A stretch of DNA of 64,000 bases, taken from Streptomyces sp. NBC_01788 (GTDB lineage Bacteria > Actinomycetota > Actinomycetes > Streptomycetales > Streptomycetaceae). A model generated the notes under the pieces. The model worked only from the letters and a program-made list of their open reading frames with translations, did not search any database and was not told the origin of the DNA. Below are positions 51,055 to 59,404 of the stretch, piece by piece. The stretch is from positions 5,270,001-5,334,000 of the forward strand of contig NZ_CP109090.1 of the NCBI RefSeq assembly GCF_035917575.1, written 5' to 3'. The translations under genes were made by a program, and so were the position numbers. The stretch's first letter is position 1. The number at the start of each line of letters is the position of its first letter.

Positions 51055-51428
51055 CCGCCCGTACGACGGGCTCCCGACGGGGCGCGAAGTCGCCAAACCC
51101 GACCCCGTCAGGAACCCACTCCATCCGCCACGTGAGCAGTGAAAGGAGCACTCACACTTTGTCCACCGCGCATCGTCCGCGCAAATCCCCGCCGCTCGCC
51201 TGCGACCTCAGGCAGCGTGACGCGCAGGTCCCGACCTGTGCCGGACGGGAACAGATCGTCCTCGTCGAACTCGACGGAACCGAGCAGTGGCTGTGCGCCA
51301 GGCACGCCGCCGCTGTCTGGCTCACTGACCCGACGCTGCGCTTCAGCGCCAAGACACGGCCGGAGGGCATCTCGGCCGTGATGGGGCAGGCGTTCGGCGA
51401 CGGTGGCGGAGGAGGTGGTCAGCGATGA
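51051..51428 (+). CDS. Hypothetical Cys-containing AICE protein, 125 aa (start uncertain)
   Basis: The conserved-looking part is PPLACDLRQRDAQVPTCAGREQIVLVELDGTEQWLCARHAAAVW (residues ~47-90), with Cys/His spacing that could bind one zinc. The first ~36 residues are Ser/Thr/Arg-rich. GTG 51051 overlaps the previous stop; a TTG at 51159 behind AAGGAG would give an 89-residue form lacking that leader. The end overlaps rep by 4 nt (ATGA). Confidence 0.65.
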   Translation: MTARTTGSRRGAKSPNPTPSGTHSIRHVSSERSTHTLSTAHRPRKSPPLACDLRQRDAQVPTCAGREQIVLVELDGTEQWLCARHAAAVWLTDPTLRFSAKTRPEGISAVMGQAFGDGGGGGGQR

Positions 51429-52795
51429 CCACAGCTCTTCCGCGGAGCGTCTCGGCGCTTGTCGCCAGAGCCTCGGATCCGGACTTCGCGGCCTGGCGCC
51501 GGAACATCGTCCGCCTCGGTGGTTGCACCAACCCGATTCACCTGGTCGGCGCGGCCACCGTCTACGACACGACGACCGGTGCCGCTCTGCTCTCCTACGG
51601 ATCGGATGCCTACGGCGGTCGCCTGCTCACCGCGTGCGGCAACCGACGGGCGACGGTCTGCCCGACCTGCTCGGCCCTGTACCGGGCGGACACGTACCAA
51701 CTCGTCCGGGCCGGTCTCGTCGGAGGTAAAAGCGTCCGCGAGGCGGTGAGGGATCACCCACGGGTGTTCGCCACGCTCACCGCCCCCGGGTTCGGCCCGG
51801 TCCACACGCGCCGCGAGCGTGACGGGCGTGTGCGACCCTGCCGGCCTCGCCGGACAGGTGACCACTGCGCACACGGGACCCCAGCCGGATGCCGGGAGCG
51901 GCACCCGGCGGACGACCCTCGTCTCGGCGAACCTCTCTGTCCGCGCTGCTACGACTACGCGGGGGCGGTCCTCTGGCACGCGTTCGCCGGTCGGCTCTGG
52001 CACCGGTTCGGGCTGGAGCTGCGGCGGGAGGTCACCCGGCGGGTCGGCCTGTCGCGTACGGAGTTCGGAGAGGTCGCCCGGCTCTCGTACGCGAAGGTTG
52101 CCGAGTACCAGCGGCGGGGCCTGGTCCACTTCCATGCCGTGATCCGCCTCGACGGCCCGGACGGGCCCGACTCGCACCCGCCCGGCTGGGCCACGGTGCC
52201 GCTCCTCGTGGATTCCGTGCAGGCCGTGGTCGGGAAGGTACGGCTGACCGCCCCCGGCTCGGCGGTCATCGGGCCGCGGGTGCTGCGCTTCGGCACCCAG
52301 GTCGACGTACGGCCTGTCACCTCGTCCGGACGGACAGCGGGGGAGCGGCCTGCCTCCGCGGCGACCGTGGCGGGGTACATCGCCAAGTACGCCACCAAGG
52401 GTGCGGAGACTGCCGGCGCCGTGGACGGCCGGATCCACCACGCACGGCACATGGTCATGCTGCCGGTCCGCGCTCACGTGCTGCGCATGATCAGTACGTG
52501 TTGGTGGCTCGGCGACCTGCCGGAGTTCGCCCCGCTCGGGCTGCGGCGCTGGGCCCACATGCTCGGGTACGGCGGCCACTTCTCCACCAAGTCACGTCGC
52601 TACTCGACCACGCTGACCGCCCTCCGGCAGGCCCGTGCCAACCATCGCGCGGAGCAGCAGCGTGACGCCCTCGGCCTGTCGGAACACTCGACGGTCACGG
52701 TCGGCCACTGGCGTTACGCGGGGCGCGGCTACTCGCCGGAAGCGGCGCTCCTGGCGGCCTCAGTGCGGGAGGGCGGTGGTCGCCATGGCGCGTGA
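51425..52795 (+). CDS. Replication initiator protein (RepSA-like, rolling-circle)
   Basis: A 456-aa Rep related to pSAM2 RepSA. The Cys-rich N-terminus (CPTCSALYRADTYQL, then CxxC sets near residue 175) probably binds zinc. The HUH-type motif is GLVHFHAVIRLD (~residues 238-249). The catalytic Tyr candidate is in VAGYIAKYATKG (~320-331). Rep nicks the element's origin for rolling-circle replication after excision. ATG overlaps the preceding stop; the end overlaps xis by 11 nt. Confidence 0.92.
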   Translation: MTTALPRSVSALVARASDPDFAAWRRNIVRLGGCTNPIHLVGAATVYDTTTGAALLSYGSDAYGGRLLTACGNRRATVCPTCSALYRADTYQLVRAGLVGGKSVREAVRDHPRVFATLTAPGFGPVHTRRERDGRVRPCRPRRTGDHCAHGTPAGCRERHPADDPRLGEPLCPRCYDYAGAVLWHAFAGRLWHRFGLELRREVTRRVGLSRTEFGEVARLSYAKVAEYQRRGLVHFHAVIRLDGPDGPDSHPPGWATVPLLVDSVQAVVGKVRLTAPGSAVIGPRVLRFGTQVDVRPVTSSGRTAGERPASAATVAGYIAKYATKGAETAGAVDGRIHHARHMVMLPVRAHVLRMISTCWWLGDLPEFAPLGLRRWAHMLGYGGHFSTKSRRYSTTLTALRQARANHRAEQQRDALGLSEHSTVTVGHWRYAGRGYSPEAALLAASVREGGGRHGA

Positions 52796-52997
52796 CACCC
52801 GCGCGAGAACGGCCGAACTGCTCACCGTGCGGCAGGTGCTCGACGAACTGGGCGGCATCTCCCGGCGCACCTTCTACCGCTGGCGGGAACTGCGGATCGC
52901 CCCTGCCTGCATTCGCCTGCCGAACGGTGAGCTGCGGGTCCGACGTGACGTGCTCGACGAGTGGTTGGAGGAACGGGCGGAGGGGGCGGCATCGTGA
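52785..52997 (+). CDS. xis: Excisionase (MerR-like HTH), 70 aa
   Basis: A short winged-HTH protein: ELLTVRQVLDELGGISRRTFYRWRELRIAP, then LPNGELRVRRDVLDEWLEER, the standard Xis/AlpA-like pattern. The ATG at 52785 overlaps the end of rep, and its TGA overlaps the GTG of int. It is expected to bend attachment DNA and bias Int towards excision. Confidence 0.9.
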   Translation: MARDTRARTAELLTVRQVLDELGGISRRTFYRWRELRIAPACIRLPNGELRVRRDVLDEWLEERAEGAAS

Positions 52998-54379
52998 AGT
53001 CCTACAAGGCTTCCGTGTGGAAGCTCTCGGTCAACAAGACCACCAAGAAGCCGACCTACCTGGTGCGCTGGGTGGTCGACGGTCACCCCTTCAGCGAGTC
53101 GCACAAGACCAAGGCGCTGGCCGACCGCTTCCGCGCGAAGCTCGTCCGGGCGCTCGACAAGGGCGAGCCGTTCGACACCGTGACCGGACTGCCCGACTCC
53201 CTGCGGGGTGGCAAAGCGGCGCTGTCCTTCCTCGACCTGGCGGTCAAGTACGTCGATGCCCGGTGGGCGGAGGCGTCCGCCAAGCAGCGGGACAGCATGA
53301 CGGACGCCTTGGCGACAGTCGTTCCCGTCCTGGTCAAAGCGGGACGGGGGAGGCCCGCTCCGGAGGTGCTGCGGCGGGCGCTGCGCTCGTACGTCCTGCC
53401 CGTGCCGCGCAGGGAGAGGGAGAGGCCGGAGGAGATCACCTCGGCTGTGCGGTGGATCGAAAGGTCGTCGCTTCTGGTCGGAGAACTGCAAGAGATCAGC
53501 CGCGTACACGAGCTGATCGACGGATTGAGCCGGAGGCTGGACGGCAAGCCCGCGGCGACGCAGACCTACCGGCGTCGGCGAGCCGTCGTCTTCAACGCGC
53601 TGGAGTTCGCGGTGGAGCTGGAACACCTCACCTCTAACCCGCTGAGCCGCGTCCGGCGCAAACGGGGCAAGCGGGCGGTGCAGGAGGTTGACCGCCGGGT
53701 GGTGGTCAACCCCCGGCAGGCCCGGGAACTGCTGACCGCACTCACCTACGTGGGCGGCTACGAACGGGCGAGTGGCCGGCGGCTGCGGGCGTTCTTCGGG
53801 TGCCTGTACTACGCGGCCATGCGGCCGGGGGAGGCGCTGGGCCTTCGTCGCTCCGACTGCACGCTTCCGGCACAGGGCTGGGGGCGCATCGAGTTGGCGG
53901 AGACCCGCCCTACGGCAGGGAAGGCGTGGACCGACTCCGGTGAGGCGCACGACCGGCGCGGCCTGAAGCAGCGGGCCCACGGTGAGGTACGCATCGTGCC
54001 GATCCCTCCGCCGCTCGTGAGGCTGCTCCGCGAGCACCTGGACGAGTTCGGCACGGCGGACGACGGTCGGCTGTTCTCCAGCGAGCGGGGCAACGTGATC
54101 GCCGCATCGTCGTACTCCCGAGCCTGGAAGCAGGCTCGGGAACTGGCGTTCATCCCCGACCAGGTGTCCTCGGTCTTGGCCTTCCGCCCGTACGACCTCC
54201 GGCACGCGGGCGTCTCCCAGTGGCTCAACTCGGGTGTGCCCGCCCCGGAGGTCGCCGCGCGGGCCGGCCACTCCGTGGACGTGCTCCTGAAGATCTACGC
54301 CAAGTGCATCGACGGCCAGGAACAGGAGATGAACGACCGGATCATGCAAGGGCTGGGGGAGGACGACACCGAGAACTGA
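52994..54379 (+). CDS. int: Tyrosine site-specific integrase
   Basis: A 461-aa tyrosine recombinase. GTG 52994 overlaps the xis stop. The N-terminal arm-binding domain is KSYKASVWKLSVNKTTKKPTYLVRW, followed by a SAM-like core-binding domain (~residues 70-230). The catalytic domain has Arg277 (YYAAMRPGEALGL), a DLRHAGVS box with Arg403/His404, a downstream His in AARAGHS, and nucleophile Tyr435 (LLKIYAKC). It recombines attP with tRNA-Arg(CCG), whose intact gene lies 260 bp downstream. All catalytic residues are present, so it is probably active. Confidence 0.95.
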   Translation: MKSYKASVWKLSVNKTTKKPTYLVRWVVDGHPFSESHKTKALADRFRAKLVRALDKGEPFDTVTGLPDSLRGGKAALSFLDLAVKYVDARWAEASAKQRDSMTDALATVVPVLVKAGRGRPAPEVLRRALRSYVLPVPRRERERPEEITSAVRWIERSSLLVGELQEISRVHELIDGLSRRLDGKPAATQTYRRRRAVVFNALEFAVELEHLTSNPLSRVRRKRGKRAVQEVDRRVVVNPRQARELLTALTYVGGYERASGRRLRAFFGCLYYAAMRPGEALGLRRSDCTLPAQGWGRIELAETRPTAGKAWTDSGEAHDRRGLKQRAHGEVRIVPIPPPLVRLLREHLDEFGTADDGRLFSSERGNVIAASSYSRAWKQARELAFIPDQVSSVLAFRPYDLRHAGVSQWLNSGVPAPEVAARAGHSVDVLLKIYAKCIDGQEQEMNDRIMQGLGEDDTEN

Positions 54380-54395
54380 AGACAGCCCCACGACC

Positions 54396-54439
54396 GACGG
54401 GCCGGAAGCCCCGGAGAGATCTGGGGCTTCCGGCCCGTC
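54396..54439. terminator. Terminator after int, 17-bp perfect stem
   Basis: GACGGGCCGGAAGCCCC (54396-54412) and its exact complement GGGGCTTCCGGCCCGTC (54423-54439) flank a 10-nt loop, 17 bp past the int stop. It ends the element's core operon and insulates the tRNA. The remaining sequence to 54578 has no gene. Confidence 0.88.
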
Positions 54440-54578
54440 CACGCATAGTCCACAGAGCTACGCTGAGGGTCTTCGGAACCCGCGCTGACCTGCTGCGGAG
54501 CCACTCAAGATCAACACGCTATTACAACGTGATCACTGGCAAACGGCTGCTTCCGGCGGCATCCGCCTGCACATACGC

Positions 54579-54678
54579 GAAGACCCCGGCCTCAGCGTTT
54601 CCGCTGGTGACGGGGTCTTTGGGCACCTCATGAAGGGTGCCCCCGGCAGGATTCGAACCTGCGCACACGGCTCCGGAG
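54579..54678. repeat. Right attachment site (attR), 100-bp direct repeat
   Basis: Identical to 39399-39498. It runs from the tRNA terminator hairpin through the 3' half of tRNA-Arg and stops at the anticodon (CTCCGGAG). Just outside it the intact 5' half of the tRNA continues, so the functional tRNA gene lies on this side. Confidence 0.95.
54581..54618 (-). terminator. Terminator hairpin of tRNA-Arg
   Basis: AGACCCCG (54581-54588) pairs with CGGGGTCT (54611-54618), with a nested CAGCG-TTTC-CGCTG stem inside. It lies 20 nt downstream of the tRNA on the minus strand. The same structure is duplicated in attL, so integration preserves the terminator. Confidence 0.75.
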
Positions 54679-54709
54679 GCCGTTGCTCTATCCCCTGAGC
54701 TACGGGGGC
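54638..54709 (-). tRNA. tRNA-Arg(CCG)
   Basis: A 72-nt cloverleaf on the minus strand: acceptor GCCCCCG/CGGGGGC, D-arm GCTC-AGGGGATA-GAGC, anticodon arm ACGGC-CTCCGGA-GCCGT (anticodon CCG, codon CGG), variable loop GTGC, T-arm GCAGG-TTCGAAT-CCTGC, discriminator A. No encoded CCA. The 3' 41 nt are supplied by the element repeat, restoring a functional gene after insertion. Confidence 0.97.
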
Positions 54710-54871
54710 GGGTCGGGCGCTTTGTTTGCGCGGCGACGGGTAGAACACTACCAGTTCCGGGGCGGTGGTCATGAACGTTTTCCGGTGGGGTCCTGGGGGG
54801 TGGGTCCCCCGCACGGGGCGGAAGTGGGGAAAAGCCGGACGCGGTGGCCGGTGCCGACCTACTCTCGAGTG

Positions 54872-55294
54872 GTGCCAGCCGCTTCGGGACGGGTGCTTGT
54901 TGTGGACGACAACAAGGTCATCCGGCAGCTGATCAGGGTCAATCTTGAGCTTGAGGGGCTCGAGGTCGTGACCGCGGCCGACGGTGTCGAGTGTCTGGAT
55001 GTCGTGCATCGGGTGCAGCCCGATGTCGTCACGCTCGATGTCGTCATGCCGCGACTGGACGGGCTGGGGACCGCCGCCCGGTTGCGGGCCGATCCGCTCA
55101 CCCGTGATCTTCCCCTCGCCATCGTCAGCGCCTGTTCGCAGTACGAGATCGAGGCCGGGCTCGACGTCGGCGTCGACGCCTTCCTCTCCAAGCCCTTCGA
55201 GCCGGCCGAGCTCGTGCGGCTCGTGCGGCGGTTGATCGACGGTGGGGCCCGTGGGGCCGGGGAGGCCGAGCCCGCCGGGCGTAGTAGCGGCTGA
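54872..55294 (+). CDS. Single-domain response regulator
   Basis: A 140-aa receiver domain without an output domain. Acidic pocket Asp13/Asp14 (VLVVDDNK), phospho-acceptor Asp57 (TLDVVMP), Ser/Thr switch in AIVSAC, Lys108 (FLSKPFE). I chose GTG 54872; a GTG at 54851 is an alternative. There is a short Gly/Ala-rich tail. No kinase is adjacent. CheY-like proteins of this type act by protein contact. It is in the chromosomal flank just outside the element, upstream of nrtL. Confidence 0.9.
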   Translation: MPAASGRVLVVDDNKVIRQLIRVNLELEGLEVVTAADGVECLDVVHRVQPDVVTLDVVMPRLDGLGTAARLRADPLTRDLPLAIVSACSQYEIEAGLDVGVDAFLSKPFEPAELVRLVRRLIDGGARGAGEAEPAGRSSG

Positions 55295-55444
55295 TTCCCT
55301 CACGGCTATTGGTGAGTGGGGCGCGCGGAGGCGGATTCGCCGTCGTCGCGCCTCCGCTGGGTTCCGGCTGCATCCGTCCACATGGCGATACCGCGCCCAA
55401 ACCAGTTCGCATACCCACCCCCCTCCTCCCCTACGCTTGGTCCC

Positions 55445-56497
55445 GTGACCCCCGTGGAGCTCTCCCGTACCGTGCTCAGCGCGGTCCGTCGCGCTGTCGA
55501 CGTGGGGGAACTCGACGTCAGCGTGCCCGAGCGGGTCGTGGTCGCGCCGCCTCGGCCCGGCGGTTGTGGCGACTACGCCACCAACGTCGCCCTCCAGCTC
55601 GCCCGGCCCGCCGGGCGGCCAGCACCCGTCGTCGCCCAGGTGCTCCGGGGCCATCTGCTCGGCCTCGACGGCATCGGCGACGTCACCGTCACCGGGCCCG
55701 GGTTCCTCAACATCAGCCTCCGCGACGCCGACGCGGAGGCCGCCCTCGTGCGGCTGGTGGAGGACGTTCGGCGCGCCGGTGAGCGGTACGGGTACGCCCC
55801 GGCGTCGGCCGGGACCGTCGTCGAGCTGCGTTGTCCCCGCGAGGTCCGTGCCCTCGTCGTCGCGGATGTCGTGCAGCGGCTTCTCCAGTCCCAGGGGAGC
55901 GAGGCACGGGTCGTCCTCGTCGACCCCATCCCCGCCCGCTGGGAGCAGATCCTCGGCGTCCATGTCGAACCCGTCGGCGACGACACCGTTCCTGCCGTCC
56001 ACGTCAGGCCCGTTCCCGCCCCCGCCGACCCCCTTCCCCTCGGCCGTGACGCCGCCCGCTGGGCCCTTCTTCATCCCGCCGGCCACGACCGGCCCCGTGT
56101 CGGCGACGAGCATCTCGTCCAGCGTGAGAGCAACCCGCTCTTCCGCGTCCGGTACGCGCATGCCCGCGTCCGGGCCCTCGGCCGGAACGCCTGCGACCTG
56201 GGCTTCGGTGCTCAGGCCGGCCCCCTCGACGTGGTTCCGTCCGAGCTGGTCGCGCTGCTCGCCGACCATCCCCGCGTGCTCGCCCGCGCCGCGGACCACC
56301 ACGCTCCCGACGTTCTCGCCCGGCACCTCGTCAGCGTTGCCGATGCCGTGCTGCCGTTCCTCGCGACCGTGCTGCCGCGGGGGGACGAGAAACCCTCGGC
56401 CGCCCACCGCGCCCGGCTCGCCCTTGCCGAAGCCGTCGGGACGGTGCTGGCCGGTGGCCTGTCCCTGCTCGGCATCGACGCACCCGAACACCTCTGA
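55445..56497 (+). CDS. nrtL: ArgS-related anticodon-binding protein NrtL
   Basis: A 350-aa protein with an arginyl-tRNA-synthetase-like N-terminal additional domain (GDYATNVALQLARPAG, VTVTGPGFLNISL) and a C-terminal DALR anticodon-binding domain (ESNPLFRVRYAHARVRAL...YDFHHAC-like end). The Rossmann catalytic core with HIGH/KMSKS is missing. Members cannot charge tRNA alone. The gene lies 26 nt upstream of lysA, a conserved actinobacterial pairing; whether it modulates tRNA or lysine supply is unknown. GTG start at 55445. Confidence 0.9.
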   Translation: MTPVELSRTVLSAVRRAVDVGELDVSVPERVVVAPPRPGGCGDYATNVALQLARPAGRPAPVVAQVLRGHLLGLDGIGDVTVTGPGFLNISLRDADAEAALVRLVEDVRRAGERYGYAPASAGTVVELRCPREVRALVVADVVQRLLQSQGSEARVVLVDPIPARWEQILGVHVEPVGDDTVPAVHVRPVPAPADPLPLGRDAARWALLHPAGHDRPRVGDEHLVQRESNPLFRVRYAHARVRALGRNACDLGFGAQAGPLDVVPSELVALLADHPRVLARAADHHAPDVLARHLVSVADAVLPFLATVLPRGDEKPSAAHRARLALAEAVGTVLAGGLSLLGIDAPEHL

Positions 56498-56523
56498 GAG
56501 AGCCCACAGAGAGCCGCACTGAC

Positions 56524-57915
56524 ATGAGCCGTTCCGCACACCCCGCCGGGCCCCGTTACGCCGATGTCCTGCCCGAGGGGCACTACTCCGCCCCGCCCGC
56601 CGACCTCAACGCCCTCGACCCCAAGGTCTGGGCACAGACCGTCGGCCGGCGCGAGGACGGTGTCGTGACCGTCGGCGGCCTCGCCGTCACCGACCTCGCC
56701 GAACGCTTCGGCACCCCCGCCTACGTCCTCGACGAGACCGACTTCCGGGCCCGGGCGCGGGCCTGGCGCAACGCCTTCGGGCACGACGCCGACGTCTTCT
56801 ACGCCGGGAAGGCGTTCCTGTCCCGGGCCGTCGTGAAGTGGCTCGACGAGGAGGGCCTCAACCTCGACGTCTGCTCCGGCACCGAACTCGCCACCGCGCT
56901 CTCGGCCGGCATGCCCGCCGAGCGGATCGCCTTCCACGGCAACAACAAGTCGCCGTACGAGATCGAGCGGGCCGTCGAGGCCGGGGTCGGGCGGATCGTG
57001 CTCGACTCCTTCCAGGAGATCGTGCGCGTCGCCCACATCGCGCAGTCGCTCGAGAAGCGGCAGCGGGTGCAGATCCGGATCACGGTCGGCGTCGAGGCGC
57101 ACACGCACGAGTTCATCGCCACCGCGCACGAGGACCAGAAGTTCGGCATCCCGCTGGCCGGGGGACAGGCCGCCGAGGCCGTACGGCGGGCCCTCCAGCT
57201 CGACGGGATCGAACTCGTCGGGATCCACTCCCACATCGGGTCGCAGATCTTCGACATGTCCGGGTTCGAGGTGGCCGCCCACCGCGTGGTGCGGCTGCTC
57301 AGGGACATCCGGGACGAGCACGGGATCGAGCTGCCGGAGATCGACCTCGGTGGCGGGCTCGGGATCGCGTACACCAGCAACGACGACCCGCGCGAGCCGC
57401 ACGAGATCGCCAAGGCGCTGACCGAGATCGTCACCCGTGAGTGTGAGGCCGCCCGGCTCCGTACGCCCCGCATCTCGGTCGAGCCGGGGCGCGCCATCGT
57501 CGGGCCGACCGCCTTCACGCTCTACGAGGTCGGCACCATCAAGCCGCTGGAGGGGCTGCGGACGTACGTGTCCGTCGACGGGGGCATGTCGGACAACATC
57601 CGCACCGCGCTCTACGACGCCGAGTACAGCGTCGCGCTCGTGTCCCGTGTCTCCGAGGCCGAGCCGATGCTCGTACGGGTCGTGGGCAAGCACTGCGAGA
57701 GCGGGGACATCGTGGTCAAGGACGCCTTCCTGCCCGCCGACCTGGCACCCGGTGACCTCATCGCCGTGCCGGCCACGGGCGCGTACTGCCGGTCGATGGC
57801 CAGCAACTACAACCACGCGCTGCGTCCGCCGGTGGTCGCCGTCGCGGGCGGGGACGCCCGGGTGATCGTCCGCCGGGAGACGGAGGAGGACCTCCTGCGG
57901 CTCGACGTCGGATGA
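56524..57915 (+). CDS. lysA: Diaminopimelate decarboxylase
   Basis: A 463-aa PLP enzyme converting meso-diaminopimelate to L-lysine, the last step of lysine synthesis. The fold III alanine-racemase-like barrel has PLP Lys96 (FYAGKAFLSR), HGNNKSPYEI, the IHSHIGSQI strand and the Gly-rich phosphate loop LGGGLGIAYT. The C-terminal active-site motif is GKHCESGDIVVKD with a substrate Cys, plus GAYCRSMASNYN. It follows nrtL by 26 nt; a hairpin after its stop suggests the unit ends here before hom. Confidence 0.97.
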   Translation: MSRSAHPAGPRYADVLPEGHYSAPPADLNALDPKVWAQTVGRREDGVVTVGGLAVTDLAERFGTPAYVLDETDFRARARAWRNAFGHDADVFYAGKAFLSRAVVKWLDEEGLNLDVCSGTELATALSAGMPAERIAFHGNNKSPYEIERAVEAGVGRIVLDSFQEIVRVAHIAQSLEKRQRVQIRITVGVEAHTHEFIATAHEDQKFGIPLAGGQAAEAVRRALQLDGIELVGIHSHIGSQIFDMSGFEVAAHRVVRLLRDIRDEHGIELPEIDLGGGLGIAYTSNDDPREPHEIAKALTEIVTRECEAARLRTPRISVEPGRAIVGPTAFTLYEVGTIKPLEGLRTYVSVDGGMSDNIRTALYDAEYSVALVSRVSEAEPMLVRVVGKHCESGDIVVKDAFLPADLAPGDLIAVPATGAYCRSMASNYNHALRPPVVAVAGGDARVIVRRETEEDLLRLDVG

Positions 57916-57975
57916 CGCCCGGCGGCACCCGACAGCACCGAGGACGATGACGGTGACAGGGGGCGCGCGGGGCGG

Positions 57976-57998
57976 CCGGAAGATCTCCCGTCTTCCGG
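57976..57998 (+). terminator. Terminator-like hairpin after lysA
   Basis: CCGGAAGA (57976-57983) pairs with TCTTCCGG (57991-57998), extendable by a bulged GG/CC. It lies 61 nt past the lysA stop, followed by an A-rich stretch rather than a U-tract. It separates lysA from the hom promoter region (57999-58105). Confidence 0.65.
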
Positions 57999-58105
57999 GC
58001 CGACGAAAATGAAATAAACGTCTCAGGATCCGGACAAATAGCAGAAACTGCGTTCCGGTGAAGGAGACTGGTCCAACCGTAGACGGTATGAGGAAACGAG
58101 GTCGG

Positions 58106-59398
58106 ATGATGCGTACGCGTCCGCTGAAGGTGGCGCTGCTGGGCTGTGGGGTTGTCGGCTCAGAGGTGGCGCGCATCATGACGACGCACGCCGACGACCT
58201 CACGGCCAGGATCGGGGCCCCGGTGGAGCTCGCCGGGGTCGCCGTGCGCCGCCCCGGCAAGGTGCGCGAGGGCATCCCCGCCGAGCTCGTCACCACCGAC
58301 GCGACCGCGCTCGTCAAACGCGGCGACATCGACGTCGTGGTCGAGGTCATCGGGGGGATCGAGCCCGCCCGGACGCTCATCACCACCGCCTTCGAGCACG
58401 GCGCCTCCGTCGTCTCCGCGAACAAGGCCCTGCTCGCCCAGGACGGGGCCGCCCTGCACGCCGCCGCGGAGTCGAACGACAGGGACCTCTACTACGAGGC
58501 AGCCGTCGCCGGTGCCATCCCGCTGATCCGGCCGCTGCGCGAGTCCCTCGCCGGGGACAAGGTCAACCGGGTGCTCGGCATCGTCAACGGCACCACCAAC
58601 TTCATCCTCGACAAGATGGACTCCTCGGGCGCCGGCTACCAGGAGGCCCTCGACGAGGCCACCGCGCTCGGGTACGCGGAAGCCGACCCGACCGCGGACG
58701 TCGAGGGGTTCGACGCCGCCGCCAAGGCCGCCATCCTCGCCGGGATCGCCTTCCACTCGCGCGTACGGCTCGACGACGTCCACCGCGAGGGCATGACCGA
58801 GGTCACCGCCGCGGACTTCGTCTCCGCCAAGGAGATGGGCTGCACCATCAAGCTGCTCGCCATCTGCGAACGGGCCGAGGACGGCGGGTCCGTCACCGCG
58901 CGCGTGCACCCCGCGATGATTCCGCTCACCCACCCGCTGGCCTCCGTGCGCGGCGCCTACAACGCCGTGTTCGTCGAGTCCGACGCGGCCGGGCAGCTGA
59001 TGTTCTACGGCCCCGGCGCCGGCGGCTCGCCCACCGCCTCCGCCGTGCTCGGCGACCTCGTCGCCGTCTGCCGCAACCGGCTCAACGGGGCCACCGGGCC
59101 CGGCGATTCGGCGTACGCGGCGCTGCCCGTGTCGCCCATGGGCGACGTCGTCACGCGCTACCACATCAGCCTGGACGTCGCCGACAAACCGGGTGTGCTC
59201 GCCCAGGTCGCCACCGTGTTCGCCGAGCACGGGGTGTCCATCGACACTGTTCGCCAGCAGGGCAAGGACGGTGAGGCCTCCCTCGTCGTCGTCACCCACC
59301 GCGCTTCCGACGCCGCCCTCGGCGGGACCGTGGAGGCGCTGCGCAAGCTCGACACCGTGCGGGGTGTCGCCAGCATCATGCGGGTTGAAGGAGAGTAA
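58106..59398 (+). CDS. hom: Homoserine dehydrogenase
   Basis: A 430-aa NAD(P)H-dependent enzyme reducing aspartate semialdehyde to homoserine, the branch point to Thr/Met. The Rossmann motif LLGCGVVGSEVA is near residue 10. Catalytic-domain text includes SANKALLAQDG, GIVNGTTNFILDKM and EADPTADVEGFDAAAK. The C-terminal ACT domain (DKPGVLAQVATVFAEHGVSIDTV) is the site of threonine feedback control. It overlaps no neighbour; thrC follows after 6 nt, so hom-thrC is one unit. Confidence 0.97.
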   Translation: MMRTRPLKVALLGCGVVGSEVARIMTTHADDLTARIGAPVELAGVAVRRPGKVREGIPAELVTTDATALVKRGDIDVVVEVIGGIEPARTLITTAFEHGASVVSANKALLAQDGAALHAAAESNDRDLYYEAAVAGAIPLIRPLRESLAGDKVNRVLGIVNGTTNFILDKMDSSGAGYQEALDEATALGYAEADPTADVEGFDAAAKAAILAGIAFHSRVRLDDVHREGMTEVTAADFVSAKEMGCTIKLLAICERAEDGGSVTARVHPAMIPLTHPLASVRGAYNAVFVESDAAGQLMFYGPGAGGSPTASAVLGDLVAVCRNRLNGATGPGDSAYAALPVSPMGDVVTRYHISLDVADKPGVLAQVATVFAEHGVSIDTVRQQGKDGEASLVVVTHRASDAALGGTVEALRKLDTVRGVASIMRVEGE

Positions 59399-59404
59399 CC
59401 AGCA

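Larger units (their letters stand above)
39399..54678. mobile_element. Actinomycete integrative and conjugative element (pSAM2-like AICE) in tRNA-Arg(CCG)
   Basis: Perfect 100-bp direct repeats (39399-39498 and 54579-54678) bound the element; each contains the 3' part of tRNA-Arg(CCG) and its terminator. Core genes at the right end: GntR regulator, SCO3933-family protein, FtsK-like Tra, spread-type protein, Rep, Xis, Int. Int lies 200 bp from the right repeat, as in AICEs. Cargo at the left: APH-like kinase, lipoprotein, XRE regulator operon, and the OLD/KTSC genes. Int, Rep, Xis and Tra all look intact, so excision and transfer may still be possible. Size excluding one repeat is ~15.2 kb. 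Confidence 0.93.

Noticed and set aside
54533..56539. Long minus-strand frame running through the tRNA, response regulator and nrtL
   Set aside because: It reads through a tRNA gene and two confident genes; no domain or start signal.
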